Assembly (NCBI GenBank): GCA_963827155.1
Contig: CAWGZV010000002.1
Span: 2,294,001-2,358,000, forward strand
DNA length: 64,000 nt
Reading direction: 5' to 3'
DNA from: UTCFX2 sp963827155
Lineage (GTDB): Bacteria > Chloroflexota > Anaerolineae > Anaerolineales > UBA4823
This document shows, one piece after another, positions 27,739-39,576 of this stretch (position 1 is the first letter of the stretch; the number at the start of each line of letters is the position of its first letter). The translations under genes were made by a program, and so were the position numbers. The notes under the pieces are model-generated. The model had not been told where the DNA came from. It searched no databases and saw only the letters and a program-made list of their open reading frames with translations.

Positions 27739-29307
27739 TTAAAACTTCGCCGATTGATCGCGCGGCAGCGAAAAGCAAATCCTGGCGCCTTCCCCAGGTT
27801 TTGGATCGACCCAGATCCGGCCGCCGTGCGCCTCGATCACTGCTCGAGAAAGGAACAGCCCTAAACCTGCCCCTTTTGATGTTCGAGAGGCTTCACCAGA
27901 CCGGTAGAACCTGTCAAAGATATAAGGAATATCTACTACGGCAATCCCAGGACCTTCATCGCTAATGCAGACGACAACCTGGTTGGGATGGACCTGGCCG
28001 CGGATTTGAATTCGTCCGCCTTGCGGTGAATATTTTATCGCATTCGAGATCAAATTTGAAAAAACCTGAGCAAGCCGATCCTCATCGCCGAGAAGGATCG
28101 GAAAATTGGAAGGAAAATCAACAATAATTTGATGCCTGTTTGATTGGGTTTTAAATCGTTCGGCAATCCGTTTTGCAAGCCCATCGACTGAGACATCCGA
28201 GAGGTTTATTGACAGTACACCTGCTTGAAGTCTGGATGCGTCCAGTAGGTTTTCGATGAGCTCTGTTAGCCGATCGGCTTCCTCCTCAATGACTTGTAGA
28301 CTGTCGTCAACGATAGCCCGGTCCCACACCGCATCATCTCGTCGCAGTGTACTGACATATCCCTTGATCAAGGCCACGGGTGTTTTTAATTCATGGCTGA
28401 TTACCGAAATAAAAGTGCTTTTGAGTTCATCTGCCTCTCGAAAACGTGAGATATCCCGAACAGAGGCAATCACATTCAGCAGCACCCCTTCTGCCGAAAT
28501 CAAGGGCGCATAAGTGACCCCAACGGGCAGTGGAGGTCTGGCGGGTCTCTCGAGGTCGCCCTCAACATACAAGGTCGCATTAGGCGTCAATGGCCACCCA
28601 CCAACTTCCGCTTCCTCCAGAGTGACCCCATCTTTCTTTTGACTCCAGCGAATCACTTCTTCGTGTTGGGCGCCCAGCACTTCATTTTTTGTTTGTCCTA
28701 GCAGGCGGGTTAAAGCCGGGTTGCAGTGCTCTATCTTGTGGTCGGACGAGAGGATCAGGATTCCGTCTGCCAGCGAGTCTAGCAGCGCAGTGAGCCGGCG
28801 TTCCTCATGGCTAAGCTGAGTATACAATTGGGCATTGTGCACTGCAATCGCTGCCTGGTCTGCAAAACTCTGCAGCAGTGCTTTATCATTGGATGAAAAT
28901 ACTCCTAGATAATTCCGGAAGATAAAGAGAATACCGATGACTTTATTGCGTGCAATCAGTGGAAGTGCTACACCAGAGAGCAGACCCATACTTGCAGCAC
29001 GGGTGAGCCCTTGAAGCAGCCGATTGATTTCTGGCAGCTCAAATCGTGCGGGTTCATCATGCTCGGGGACTGTCGCCAGCAGCGGTTCCAACTGGCGCAA
29101 GAACGCAGGCGGAATACCCTGCGACACTGAAACTCGCCAACCGAGCTGCCGCTCGCGCAGTGCAATTAATCCTGCCTGCCCGGCTAACATTTCGATCGAA
29201 ATGGTGAGAATACGCGCCAACACCTTGCTCTGATCGAGCTCTTGGGTGATGGCGCGTGTAATCTCTAACAGGTAATCGCGCTGGCGAACCCGGAAATCAG
29301 GCAGCAA
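27739..29307 (-). CDS. GAF-PAS sensor histidine kinase
   Basis: 522 residues, no membrane helix. Domains in order: GAF at about 10-170 (ends with FADQAAIAVHNAQLY), PAS at about 175-295 (LLDSLADGILILSSDHKI), HisKA with the H-box FISVISHELKTPVAL at about 305, and HATPase with NLISNAIKYSPQGG, ISDEGPGI and KGAGLGLFLS. A cytoplasmic sensor. No response regulator gene is next to it. The start overlaps the end of the aminotransferase gene by 11 bases, so the two are cotranscribed. Confidence 0.93.
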   Translation of the reverse strand: MLPDFRVRQRDYLLEITRAITQELDQSKVLARILTISIEMLAGQAGLIALRERQLGWRVSVSQGIPPAFLRQLEPLLATVPEHDEPARFELPEINRLLQGLTRAASMGLLSGVALPLIARNKVIGILFIFRNYLGVFSSNDKALLQSFADQAAIAVHNAQLYTQLSHEERRLTALLDSLADGILILSSDHKIEHCNPALTRLLGQTKNEVLGAQHEEVIRWSQKKDGVTLEEAEVGGWPLTPNATLYVEGDLERPARPPLPVGVTYAPLISAEGVLLNVIASVRDISRFREADELKSTFISVISHELKTPVALIKGYVSTLRRDDAVWDRAIVDDSLQVIEEEADRLTELIENLLDASRLQAGVLSINLSDVSVDGLAKRIAERFKTQSNRHQIIVDFPSNFPILLGDEDRLAQVFSNLISNAIKYSPQGGRIQIRGQVHPNQVVVCISDEGPGIAVVDIPYIFDRFYRSGEASRTSKGAGLGLFLSRAVIEAHGGRIWVDPKPGEGARICFSLPRDQSAKF

Positions 29308-30652
29308 TGCTTTCTACCTTAGATATTTGTGCCTGAAGCCCGCCTTCGCAGAAGGTCAATGCGGCTTCGAAGATCTCCATTGCCTCATCGATCTCAGACA
29401 TCGAAACGCTCAAAGGTGGTGCAATTCGAATGACGCTTTGCCCGCAACCCAGGAGCAGCATTCCACGCTGGAAAGCTGCATCCACGATTGCATCTCGAAT
29501 TTCGTGGTCAGGTTCTTTCGTGCTGCGGTCTTTGACAAATTCGATGCCTATCATCAGACCCTTCCCTCTCACCTGTCCAATAGAAGGATGTCGAGTCATC
29601 ATTTCACTTAAAATCTGCAGCAGATATTCGCCAGTCACTGCCGCGTTTTGCATGTATTCTTTCTCAATCAAATCAATCGTAGCTAAGGCTGCCACGCATG
29701 CCAGCGGGTTGCCTCCGTAGGTATTCCCATGCGAGCCCTTTGGCCAGTTGACAATGTGCTTTTTTGCAAACATCACTCCCAGCGGGACACCAGATGCAAT
29801 CCCCTTAGCCGCGCAAACAATGTCCGGTTCAACGCCGAAGTGTTCAATCGACCACCACTTACCAGTCCGCCCCATTCCCGCTTGAACCTCATCCACAATC
29901 AGAAGGATATTGTGCCGGTCGCAGATCTCGCGCAGTCCTTTAAAGAATCCTGGTGCAGGCAATACATAGCCACCTTCTCCCTGGATTGGCTCAATAAGAA
30001 TGCCAGCCACATCTTCTGGAGGAAGCAAGCGACCCAAAACTTGTTCTTCAATATACCTGACTACGGTTTCCCCGTATCCTTCACCTGGTTTTGATTCTAA
30101 AATTGGTCGATACGCGTCTGGAAACGGGACATGAACAACGCCATTCATCAATGGATAAAAATCGCGGTGGTAGAGTGGTTTGCTGGCAGTAAAAGCGACC
30201 GCTCCCATCGTACGTCCGTGAAAACCGCCTAAAAAACCAATAAATTCAGTTGCCCTGGTGTGCTGGCGGGCAAGTTTGATCGCCGCTTCCACGCTCTCCG
30301 TGCCCGAGTTAGTCATAAATGAAATCGCATCTTCCTCAAAAGGCGAGATTTCATTGATTTTCTCCGCTAGTTGAACCCATTTGTCGTGATAGAAATCCGA
30401 AGAGATATGAATGAATTTCTCCGCCTGGTCCTGGATCGCTTTGACGACCACCGGATTGCTGTGACCCGTCGAAACAACTGCAATCCCCGCTGCAAAATCG
30501 AGGAATCGGTTGCCATCGACATCCCAGACCTCCGTTCCTTTGCCTTTCTCCATCACAAAAGGATAACCACGCGGATACGAAGGTGAAATAACCCTACGGT
30601 CTCTCTCAATGATCGCCTTAGCTTTTGGCCCTGGTAAGTTTAAGATCTGCAT
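29297..30652 (-). CDS. Class III PLP aminotransferase (4-aminobutyrate/ornithine type)
   Basis: 451 residues with the start at ATG 30652, preceded by GGAGAG at 5-6 bases. Motifs: TGHSNPVVVKAI, TNSGTESVEAAIKLAR (PLP phosphate), GFLGGFHGRTMGAVAFT, VDEVQAGMGRTGKWW (PLP Asp) and AAKGIASGVPLGVMF (Schiff-base Lys). The overall pattern is closest to 4-aminobutyrate or 5-aminovalerate aminotransferase; acetylornithine aminotransferase is shorter and less likely. The exact amino donor cannot be told. First gene of a leftward pair with the histidine kinase. Confidence 0.88.
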   Translation of the reverse strand: MQILNLPGPKAKAIIERDRRVISPSYPRGYPFVMEKGKGTEVWDVDGNRFLDFAAGIAVVSTGHSNPVVVKAIQDQAEKFIHISSDFYHDKWVQLAEKINEISPFEEDAISFMTNSGTESVEAAIKLARQHTRATEFIGFLGGFHGRTMGAVAFTASKPLYHRDFYPLMNGVVHVPFPDAYRPILESKPGEGYGETVVRYIEEQVLGRLLPPEDVAGILIEPIQGEGGYVLPAPGFFKGLREICDRHNILLIVDEVQAGMGRTGKWWSIEHFGVEPDIVCAAKGIASGVPLGVMFAKKHIVNWPKGSHGNTYGGNPLACVAALATIDLIEKEYMQNAAVTGEYLLQILSEMMTRHPSIGQVRGKGLMIGIEFVKDRSTKEPDHEIRDAIVDAAFQRGMLLLGCGQSVIRIAPPLSVSMSEIDEAMEIFEAALTFCEGGLQAQISKVESIAA

Positions 30653-30856
30653 ATTTTTCTCTCCTGAATATATCCGAAAACAGTCCCCATAATATATGTA
30701 GAAGCAGTGGAGACAACCCAGTCTAAGCATTATACCGCACCAGCTAACGCGGCTCTTAATCCAGCCTGCGATCTGCGGCTGAATAGGATTTCGGCTGCAG
30801 ATTTTCTCCAAATTTCCTGCCGATCCTCTAAGAACACTGAAGCAAATTTATTCAGG

Positions 30857-30862
30857 TATAAT
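30857..30862 (+). promoter_or_regulatory. -10 box of tgt
   Basis: Perfect TATAAT 9 bases before ATG 30872; predicted start near 30869. Weak -35. Confidence 0.5.
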
Positions 30863-30871
30863 CAGCCCGGC

Positions 30872-32044
30872 ATGTCAGAGAGACCTATGAAAGATAAGAA
30901 TGACCAGGCTGAAAGCTGGTTTACATTTGAGCTCCAGGCTCGTCAAAACAAAGCCAGGGCAGGAGTATTTCATACCCCACACGGCGATTTATTGACGCCG
31001 CTGTTCGCTCCCGTAGGTACTCAAGCCGCTGTGAAAGCAATCACTCCTGCACAGCTGGAGGAGTTGGAGGCAAGCCTGGTCCTGGCTAACACTTATCACC
31101 TTTATTTGCGTCCGGGAGACGAGTTAATTGCCCAGTTGGGCGGTGTGCACGAATTCATGCAGTGGAAAAAGCCGATCTTGACCGATTCGGGAGGGTTTCA
31201 GGTATTCTCCTTGTCAGAATCTCGAAGGATTGACGAAGACGGGGTCACTTTTAAAAGCCACATTGATGGCTCTCGTCACCGTTTCACACCAGAAAAAGCA
31301 ATCCAAATTGAAGAGAATCTTGGCGCCGATATCATCATGACATTTGATGAATGTGCGCCGCCGTATGGCCGAGAATACAACGAACAGGCTGTCGAGAGAA
31401 CCCATCGTTGGGCAGAAAGATGTTTAAGGACCAAGTCCCGCTCAGACCAGGCGCTTTTCGGAATTATCCAGGGCGGCATTTATCCCGATTTAAGGGAGAA
31501 ATCAGCTAGATTTATCTCAGAGCTTGGATTCCCAGGTCATGCGATTGGTGGTCTTTCAGTGGGAGAGACGAAGGAAGAAATGCACGCCATGCTGGAGATC
31601 GTGAATGAAGTGCTGCCAACCAACAAGCCGCGCTATTTGATGGGGGTAGGATCTCCGGAAGATCTGGTTAACGGTGTATTGCGAGGAGTGGATATTTTCG
31701 ATTGCGTTCTTCCAACCAGGCTGGCGCGCCATAATTCAGCCATGACCCGGACTGGCAGAATGAATATGATGAATGCTTCTTTCGCAAGGGACAAAGCTCC
31801 GCTCGATCTTGATTGCAGTTGTTATACCTGTCAGCATTTCAGCCGGGCGTACCTTCGCCACCTGGTCGTCGCCCGAGAGATGCTTGCGGCAACATTGCTC
31901 TCCATCCATAATATCCATACTCTGGTTCAGCTTACTATGGATCTCCGTCAGGCTATCTTAAATGGTCGACTGGATATTTTTGCTGCGAACTTCTTTTCAA
32001 GTTGGAAACAAAATGGGGTTCAATTCGAAACTACTGAACAATAA
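30872..32044 (+). CDS. tgt: Queuine tRNA-ribosyltransferase
   Basis: Exchanges guanine for preQ1 at position 34 of tRNAs with GUN anticodons. Core motifs: LANTYHLYLRPG, LTDSGGFQVFSL (catalytic Asp), GIIQGGIY, IGGLSVGE, and the second Asp in FDCVLPTRLARH. Zinc site CSCYTCQHFSRAYLRHL near the C-terminus. Two starts are possible: ATG 30872, 3 bases after the predicted transcript start, or ATG 30887, which has GAGAGAC upstream. The 30872 form is 390 residues. Followed by uppP after 68 bases. Confidence 0.95.
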   Translation: MSERPMKDKNDQAESWFTFELQARQNKARAGVFHTPHGDLLTPLFAPVGTQAAVKAITPAQLEELEASLVLANTYHLYLRPGDELIAQLGGVHEFMQWKKPILTDSGGFQVFSLSESRRIDEDGVTFKSHIDGSRHRFTPEKAIQIEENLGADIIMTFDECAPPYGREYNEQAVERTHRWAERCLRTKSRSDQALFGIIQGGIYPDLREKSARFISELGFPGHAIGGLSVGETKEEMHAMLEIVNEVLPTNKPRYLMGVGSPEDLVNGVLRGVDIFDCVLPTRLARHNSAMTRTGRMNMMNASFARDKAPLDLDCSCYTCQHFSRAYLRHLVVAREMLAATLLSIHNIHTLVQLTMDLRQAILNGRLDIFAANFFSSWKQNGVQFETTEQ

Positions 32045-32112
32045 TTTTAATATTTAGACGAATTCATTGTAGATAATCTACTGAAAGGAACCTGGTCTGT
32101 CTACCAGCCGAT

Positions 32113-32934
32113 ATGACGATTCTTCAAGCCATCCTTCTCGGTATCGTCCAGGGTATCACTGAATTTTTACCGGTCTCCAGCTCTGCCCACCTTGTCATCG
32201 TTCCCCAACTTCTTGGTTGGGATATTCCTGCGGACGAGGCTTTTGTTTTCTTCGTCCTGGTGCAGGTCGCAAGTTTATTCGGGATTATTGCCGTTTTTTG
32301 GAAAGACCTTTTTGCTATTATTCGGGCTGTCGTCGATGGAATCATTCATCGAGCCCCTTTTGAAAGTTATGAGGCAAGATTGGGATGGTTGCTGGTGCTT
32401 GCCACCGTCCCGGCGGGTTTGTTAGGGATCAGCATAAAAGGTCTTGTCGAGCAAGCATTTGACAATCCTGCGTTGGTTGGCGTGTTTCTTTGGGTTACCG
32501 CTGGTTTATTGATCCTTGCCGAAAGAATCGGTGAAATGAAGCGCGAAATTTCAGATTTAAATTGGAAAGATGCTCTATGGATCGGTTTTGCGCAAGCCAT
32601 CGCGATATTCCCGGGCATCTCTCGCTCTGGAGCTACGATCTCTGGCGGAATTATGAGAGGTTTCAAGCGTCCGGCAGCCGCACGTTTTGCCTTCTTGATG
32701 TCTATTCCCATTATGTTGGCTGCAGGGCTGCTGGCAAGCAAAGATCTGATGGATATCCCCGATTTTCAGTCTATCCTTCCAGTGATGATTTCCGGGTTAA
32801 TCACCTCTGCAATCGTCAGCTATTTTTCTATCCGCTGGCTAATGAGCTACCTTATAAATAGGCGCCTTTTTATTTTCGCAATCTATTGCATGGTGTTGGG
32901 GTCGATCGTCATACTCTCTGTCAGCTTTCAATAA
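32113..32934 (+). CDS. uppP: Undecaprenyl-diphosphatase
   Basis: BacA/UppP recycles undecaprenyl pyrophosphate, the lipid carrier of peptidoglycan and other glycans, at the membrane. 273 residues with about eight helices. Signature motifs: GIVQGITEFLPVSSSAHL (with the conserved Glu and Ser) and FPGISRSGATI (catalytic Arg and Ser). Normal length. Follows tgt and may share its transcript. Confidence 0.96.
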   Translation: MTILQAILLGIVQGITEFLPVSSSAHLVIVPQLLGWDIPADEAFVFFVLVQVASLFGIIAVFWKDLFAIIRAVVDGIIHRAPFESYEARLGWLLVLATVPAGLLGISIKGLVEQAFDNPALVGVFLWVTAGLLILAERIGEMKREISDLNWKDALWIGFAQAIAIFPGISRSGATISGGIMRGFKRPAAARFAFLMSIPIMLAAGLLASKDLMDIPDFQSILPVMISGLITSAIVSYFSIRWLMSYLINRRLFIFAIYCMVLGSIVILSVSFQ

Positions 32935-33080
32935 AATCCCCGCTTTACTGCTAACAATAGAGCAAGGTTGGCTATTGGGATTGTTAGTACTCCAGTCCCA
33001 ATGCTGTCTTAAAATTCACCCATCGCGGACTATTTTTCCTCTCTGCAAATATTCGAGATTTAATTCACGAAGGGATCAAT

Positions 33081-36000
33081 ATGATTACAAGAATAAACTC
33101 CCACCTTTCCTTCACCAAATACCTTGGATTGATTCTCCCCTTCATCCTGGCAGCTATCATGTTGGTTTTTCAGTTCAAAAGTGTCGAAGGGACCGGTGAG
33201 CTGACCGTTGAAATTATTGCCGGTCACAATCTTGTCGTTGACTCAAATGTTAAATCCCCATCTACCTATGGCCCAGAAGTGGCGACGGTGATAGGTAAGT
33301 TCTGCAACAAGGGTTTAACCGAGCTATCGAATGTCTACGGATATATCGGAAACTTCAGTTCAGGAACTCCTGGCGATTATCCAGCCTTCGACAGCGCGAC
33401 CCTGCCGACCGGTCATGCGTTGAAAGATTCAGGACTATATTTTTTTACACATATGGGCGGAAGCTCCGGTCAAGCTGATGGGGCCAGAATGATTGGAAAT
33501 TTGGCGCCTGGAAGCTGCAATGTCCAGTATTGGCATATCGTATACCCTCAATGCGAAGGCATGACCGCCGCCCCTTGCTCGGGTGAAGCGGTCTGGGGGC
33601 TGCCTTCAGATCCAAACGACGACTTATCACTCCAATTTGATATGTGGGCTAAGGCTGACAATGGTATCGTTGCAGCGCCAAAGTCCTTTTGGATGAAATT
33701 ACGGAACGAAATTTCAGCAATGGCAAACAAGATCGAGCCAAATCCAGACGGAATGTGGTTCAACACCAAATCGAGCACAGTTCGTCCTGGAGAAATCATC
33801 ACCTCCAACGGCGTTAATTATGAGCTTGGGAATGTAAATAAAGGTTTCGATAATGATGGCGACGGGGTATACGATTTCAACGCCTGGATGCAGCCGATCG
33901 GTCGGCAAACATTCGACCCCAATTGCTTCCGCTTGATCCGTACCACCGGCGTGCTTACTGTATCAAGGAGCGGCGGGAACCCTCCTATGATTCTCAATTT
34001 TCGAGACCAGCTCTATTTTTCCCACCTTCCTCCAGACAATACGGGTGTCAAGGGGAATATCTTCTATACCTTCATGGCAATGGGAGGACCTTGCAACGTA
34101 GATCTCTCTCCATACCAGGAAGTTGCATCAGGAGCCGATAACGAAAAATTCAATGCGGATTTTGGAGCCGGCATTCCACCAGTAACGACGTTTGAGCCCG
34201 ACGTAACCATCACAAAAGCCAGCGATCCAAATATCATCACCCTCAACACGGTCTACACCTACACCATTCCATTCGCCAATGTGGGAACCGGAAGTGCCGG
34301 TCTCTTCCTGTCATCTGAAGGGATCAGCATGCCGCTTGTTATCCGTGATACCGTTCCCGCAGGAGTGCAGTATTTGGGTAATTCAGCCAGTTGTTCGATT
34401 AACGGCGCGCCTACGTGTGATGCAGCGATATTGTTTTCAACCAACAGCGGCGTTGATTGGAGCACACTCGACCCCGGAACAGTGGAAAGCACAGCGCTCA
34501 ACAAGGTTGTGATCCAATGGCGGTTGAATGCACCACTCCCTGCCCAAAAAACCGGATACGCCCGGTTTAAAGCTCAGGTCTCAGGTACATATTCAGGACC
34601 AGCTTTTATCGAAAATTCAGCCTGCGCGAGTTTCGGCGGTGGAGCCAGCTTTCGCTGCGGTACCACCACCACTCTGCTGGAAGGCTCCCTTTCGATTGGT
34701 GAAAGGGTTTACCGCGATGAAAATAATAATGGCTCTTATGAGAATGGAACCGAATCCGGATTCCGAACGTACTTCTCACCCTCTATTGGGACAAGAACAA
34801 CGATGATAAGCTAAATCCCGGCGACGTTTTCATCACTTCTACGACTACAGACGCGAATGGGATTTACAGTTTCACAGGACTCCCAAATGGTGATTACCTG
34901 GTTCAAGTGAGCCAGGATGTCCCGCCGGTTCCAACCGGCTACCGTCAAACCACTGGGACGGTTATACCTGTCAGCCTTTCAGGAAGCAGTGTCACCTATG
35001 CGAATTTCGGTTTTGGCCCGACGCTCGATCTGACCAAGACCCTGCTGGATAATCCCGCCTATGAAGGCTCGCAGGTTCGCTATACCTTAGGGGTGAAGAA
35101 CTTGAGACCAGGCGGAGGAGAATCTGTTGGAGGAAATGCTTGTCGAGTCTCGACCTGGGCAGCAGCAGAAGCTTCGCAGAACTCTGAGCAACGGACCGAC
35201 GAAGAGCTGGGTGAATGACGGATCTGCCGCCGGCGCCGCCGGTCCCGACGGACGTTATGCCACATCAGATTTTACCAACGCGGAAAATCAATATGCGGGA
35301 ACCGGCTTTACGATATTTCCGCTTAATGGCGCAATCACAAAAGTCGAAGCCGTCTTCTCGCTCTACAACGACCTATCTGCCCTGGTCGACGATCAAGTTT
35401 TTGGTGCAGTCTATTTCAACAACGACGCCACACCCCTGGCATCGACTACCCTTGCAAACACGTCATTAAACGCCTTAGGACTCGGGTCCTCCAAACAAGG
35501 ACTCTACGCCTGGGACGTCACTGGTCTTCGTACCTGGAATTGGGCAGATTTCAGCGGCAATCTTGATCTGATGATCAGTACAAAACCTAGCGGTACCAAA
35601 GATGGCACAAAAATCTATCTCGATGCGATTGGTTTTCGGATCACAGCAGCCACATCCTGTTCGGAGGACTTCATCGAAACAGTTCCACTGACAGATACCT
35701 ACGATACCAGGCTTCTAACCTTCGTTTCAGCCGAACCGCCGGTTTCTGACCACAATCCTAGCGCCGGACTCCTGACTTGGAATAACATTGGGGCAATCAA
35801 TCCTGGCCAAACCAAAACTGTGCAGGTAACTTTCCTGGCGAAAGAGCCAAACCCACAGGTTGACACCAACCATACCAATTATGCAGGTGTCACGGGCGCC
35901 CGCTTCCCAGACAATATCAATGCAAACAATGATTACGACAGTGTGACCGGTCTGATTCGCCCAACTGCCATTATTTCCGGAGTAGTATTCAAAGATGTCG

Positions 36001-39000
36001 TCCCAACCGGATGGTTAAGCGGATCATCAACCGGCTATGGTGTGGAAGATTCTTTCTTGCCGAATGTGACTGTTTCACTTTATCGCTGTGCTGGATTGCC
36101 TGCAGCTCCAGACCTGACCCAGGGTTGCACCGGCAACAAGAACAATGGGACCTGGACAGAATTAAAGTCTTCAGTCACGGATGCGAATGGAAAATTCGTT
36201 TTTACCAGCCTGCTAAATGGATATTACTACGCCCAAGTGAATACCGGCACGATTGTTGGGTATGCGTCTAGCACCACAGACGCAGATGCAGCGAATTCTG
36301 TAAATCGCTGCATCGATCCGAGCTGCACCGCCACTGACAGCCGTTGGCAGCATCCAAACGGACTACTTGGAAATATGAGGTATCTGAACTACGCCGGAAA
36401 TCCTGGTAATTTCACGGATATCAACTTCGGATATACCCTGAATACTAGCCTGTTTGGGATTGTGTGGCAGGACGCGGACGGGGACGGGAACCTGGAGACC
36501 GGCGACAATGGGATCGCAGGTGTGTCGGTCTCTCTGGTCAACTGCGGAGCTGACAATGATTGCACGACAACCGCGGATAACTCCACGACTTCGTTGACCA
36601 CCGATGCGAATGGTAAATACAATGCTGCCGGCTTAGTCACAGGTCGAAGATATGAAATTATCGTAAACACCACAACGCTGCCATCCGGTGGAATTTGGAA
36701 TCAGGTGGACGATCCAGATGACCTGGATAGCCGCTACGATTTCATTCCAACACCCGGAACTCAGAACGGATCCTTTGACTTCGGGTATTATCGCTCTGGC
36801 GCTTACTCAATCGGCGATACCGTGTTCACGGATTGGAATGGCAATGCGGTCCAGGAAACTGGTGAAGAGGGGCTGAGTGCAGTTACCGTCTGGCTTTATG
36901 AAGACAGCAATCAGAATGGGGTCATCGACCCTATGACGGATGGTTTAATTCTTACAACTACAACCGATACTAACGGTTTATATCATTTCAATGGTCTTTA
37001 CAGCGGAAATTATATTGTAAGGATAGATGATACTTTGCTGCCAGACTGGGAAAATTATAAACAAACCAAAGATCCAGACCAGAGCAGCGTTTGTTTCTTC
37101 TGCAATAACACCGGGTCTGCTGCAGTCTCTGCAGCACTCCCCTTGAATAACAATATCGACTTTGGTTATCAGCCGCTGGGTTCAGCCAAAGTTGGAGATC
37201 GTGTATGGAGGGAACTCCGACGCAGATGGGATCCAGGACCCAGAAGAGATCGGGGTCGCTAACATCACTGTCCGACTTTATGAAGACAGTAATCACGATG
37301 GAGTCGTTGATCCAGCCCTGGATGCCCTGGTCCAGGAGCGGGCGACCGATGCCACCGGCAGTTATCTTTTTGAAGGATTGCCCGCCGGACCTTATGTTGC
37401 GGTTGTTGACCTGGGAGATCTTGATCTCCCAAAGGATGGGTATGGCAAACCATTCGTCCCAAGTACAAAGTCGGCTGCAGGCTTTACCCTGAGCTCTGGT
37501 CAGAGCTATCTTGAAGCCGATTTCGGATTTGCCCCCGGCGCTTACCTGGGAGATCGGATCTGGGCGGACAGCGATGGAGACGGTAATCAAGATCCTGGCG
37601 AAACTGGGATTGGAGGAGTGGGCGTTGAGCTTTATCTGGATCTAAACCACGATGGTGTTTGGGATGCCGAGGATTTGCATTATGGTTCGTTGACTGCCGA
37701 TGCAAATGGAGTTTATTCGTTCACTGGGCTGACCAATGGATTTTACGTAATCAAAGTGGCTCAACCTGCCGGTACAACTCAGACAGGTGATCCAGATGCC
37801 AGCAGCGTCCCTTGCAGTGGAGGGGATTGCAACAATCAATATGCTGTCAGCCTCAAAGCCGGACAAATTAACCTTTTTGCAGATTTCGGTTACCGTCCAG
37901 CGAACTCGCTTGGCGATTTTGTCTGGCTGGACAGTGATAAAGATGGAAGTCAGGATCCGGGTGAGGTTGGGATCGGCAGTGTTCGATTGTGGCTGTGCAG
38001 CTCGGCGCCGTGCGGTGCCGGAAATGCATTAGCTGTGACTTTCACAGACAGCGATGGCAGTTACCGATTTGGCGGGATGACAGCCGGTACTTACACAGTA
38101 ACCGTCGACCCCGGCTCATTACCACCTGATTTGAGCTCAACCCCGACATTTGATCCTCAGGGATCATATGATGGGACGGCAACTCTGGCAGTGGAAGGTA
38201 ATGTACTGATCGCTGATTTTGGGTATTATTTCGACGAAAGTGGGATGATCTCTGGAACAGTATTTTTCGATACGCTGAATGACGGCGGCGCATTCACCTC
38301 CGGAATGGATATCCCATTCTCAAATGTGACCGTTTACCTTTACGATAACAATGGAAAGCTTGTTGCTACGACTGCTACAAATCAGAATGGAACCTACGTT
38401 TTTACCAATTTACCTTCATTGACTTTCAAGGTGGTGTTGGATCTGAGCTCACCCCAGATTGCTGGGATGGCCCTCACTTACGAACCCGATGTAGCCGGAG
38501 ATATGCGCTGCGATCCAACCGACAACTGCGATAATAAAACTGACGTGTCGCCCACTGCAAGCAGCCAGGACTTTGGCTTATTCGCTACGATGGATTGTGG
38601 GGATTTACCAGATAACTCCGGATATCAGACCAGCCTGGCAAAGCAGGGTCCTTGCCATATCTTCGAACAAGAAAGCCAGCACTATCTCGGTAGTTCCCGA
38701 GATAGTGATTACGATGGCCTCCCAGACGCCCTCGCTCTCGGTGATAATATCGAAACCACCTCTTCACAGGACCCAGCGGGTGGCAATGATGAAGATGGGG
38801 TCGAACCGGTCAATTTTAATACTTCCTGGATTTCAAACACCGATCAGCAATTGAATATATTTGTCAAAAGTGGAACAATTTACGTGGTTGGATGGTTCGA
38901 TTGGAACAACGATGGCGATTTTGTCGTGACCGGGCCTGCAGGAGGGGGTTACGACCCTGGAGAATATGTGAATTTTGGTTGGCTTGAAGAAGGCGTCAAC

Positions 39001-39507
39001 ACCGTGAATATCCACCTTCCAAATGGAAGCGCCTGCTGCTCTTTGGGTGTAGATTCCTTAAAAGCTCGGTTCCGAGCTTATGAAGGAGGCTCCACACCTG
39101 CGCTGATTTCATCAAGCGGGATTGTCTCTGGAGGTGAGGTCGAGGATTACGTATGGAAGACTAAACCGACATCCGTCCAAATGTTAAGGTTTGATGCAGA
39201 AATCAGGATAAACAGCGTCTTGCTGAGGTGGGAGACTGTCAATGAGTTGAATGCCATTGGGTTCAACATTTTCAGATCACCGAATCCCGGCTCTCAAGGG
39301 TCAAGATTGAACACCGAGCTTCTGCCCAGCCAGAACAGCGGGAGCCTGATCGGAATGGAGTATTCGTTTGAAGATTCATCCACCTCATCTGGTGCGAACT
39401 ATTATTACTGGATTGAATTCGTCGATCGAGAGGGAAGTGAATGGTTCGGCCCGCTGAATGTTTCGCCCAGCTTAAAATTGCTGTTTATGCCCTTAATTCA
39501 AAATTAA
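33081..39507 (+). CDS. Giant secreted surface protein with DUF11, SdrD B-like repeats and GEVED domain, three frameshifts
   Basis: About 2,140 residues when joined. An N-terminal signal/anchor helix (LILPFILAAIMLVFQF) is followed by a region of about 330 residues without recognised motif, a DUF11-type domain (about 34190-34600), and at least eight SdrD/Cna-B-like beta-sandwich repeats between 34690 and 38560. Several repeats carry DxDxDG calcium loops (DADGDG, DSDGDG, DSDKDG). A GEVED domain ends with SGGEVEDYVW (about 39130). The C-terminal 110 residues contain LLRWETVNELNAIGFNIFR-type sequence and end LFMPLIQN. Shifts lie near 34759, 35180 and 37213 (AA in place of A). AAGGGA precedes the ATG. 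No LPXTG motif. Probable adhesin or sheath protein. Confidence 0.8.
35965..38565 (+). repeat. Tandem SdrD B-like domain repeats
   Basis: Seven diverged repeats, each opening with the pattern (S/K)xG-x-V(F/W)-x-D and closing with (D/T)ANGxYxFxGL, start near 35965, 36445, 36802, 37180, 37543, 37906 and 38240. An eighth lies apart at about 34690. Spacing is 330-480 bases. The repeats at 36802, 37180 and 37543 share LYEDSNxxGVxDP-like sequence and are the most similar. Confidence 0.75.
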
Positions 39508-39530
39508 GCTTGGTTTTGGAATTCGAATTA

Positions 39531-39564
39531 GGAAAAATGCGGCGCTTCGACGCCGCATTTTTCC
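39531..39564. terminator. Bidirectional rho-independent terminator
   Basis: Perfect 14-bp inverted repeat (39531-39544 with 39551-39564) with a GC core ATGCGGCG, 6-nt loop, and A/T tracts on both flanks of the stem. Sits between the convergent giant surface protein and DUF4032 genes. Confidence 0.92.
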
Positions 39565-39576
39565 ATAAGCTAATTA

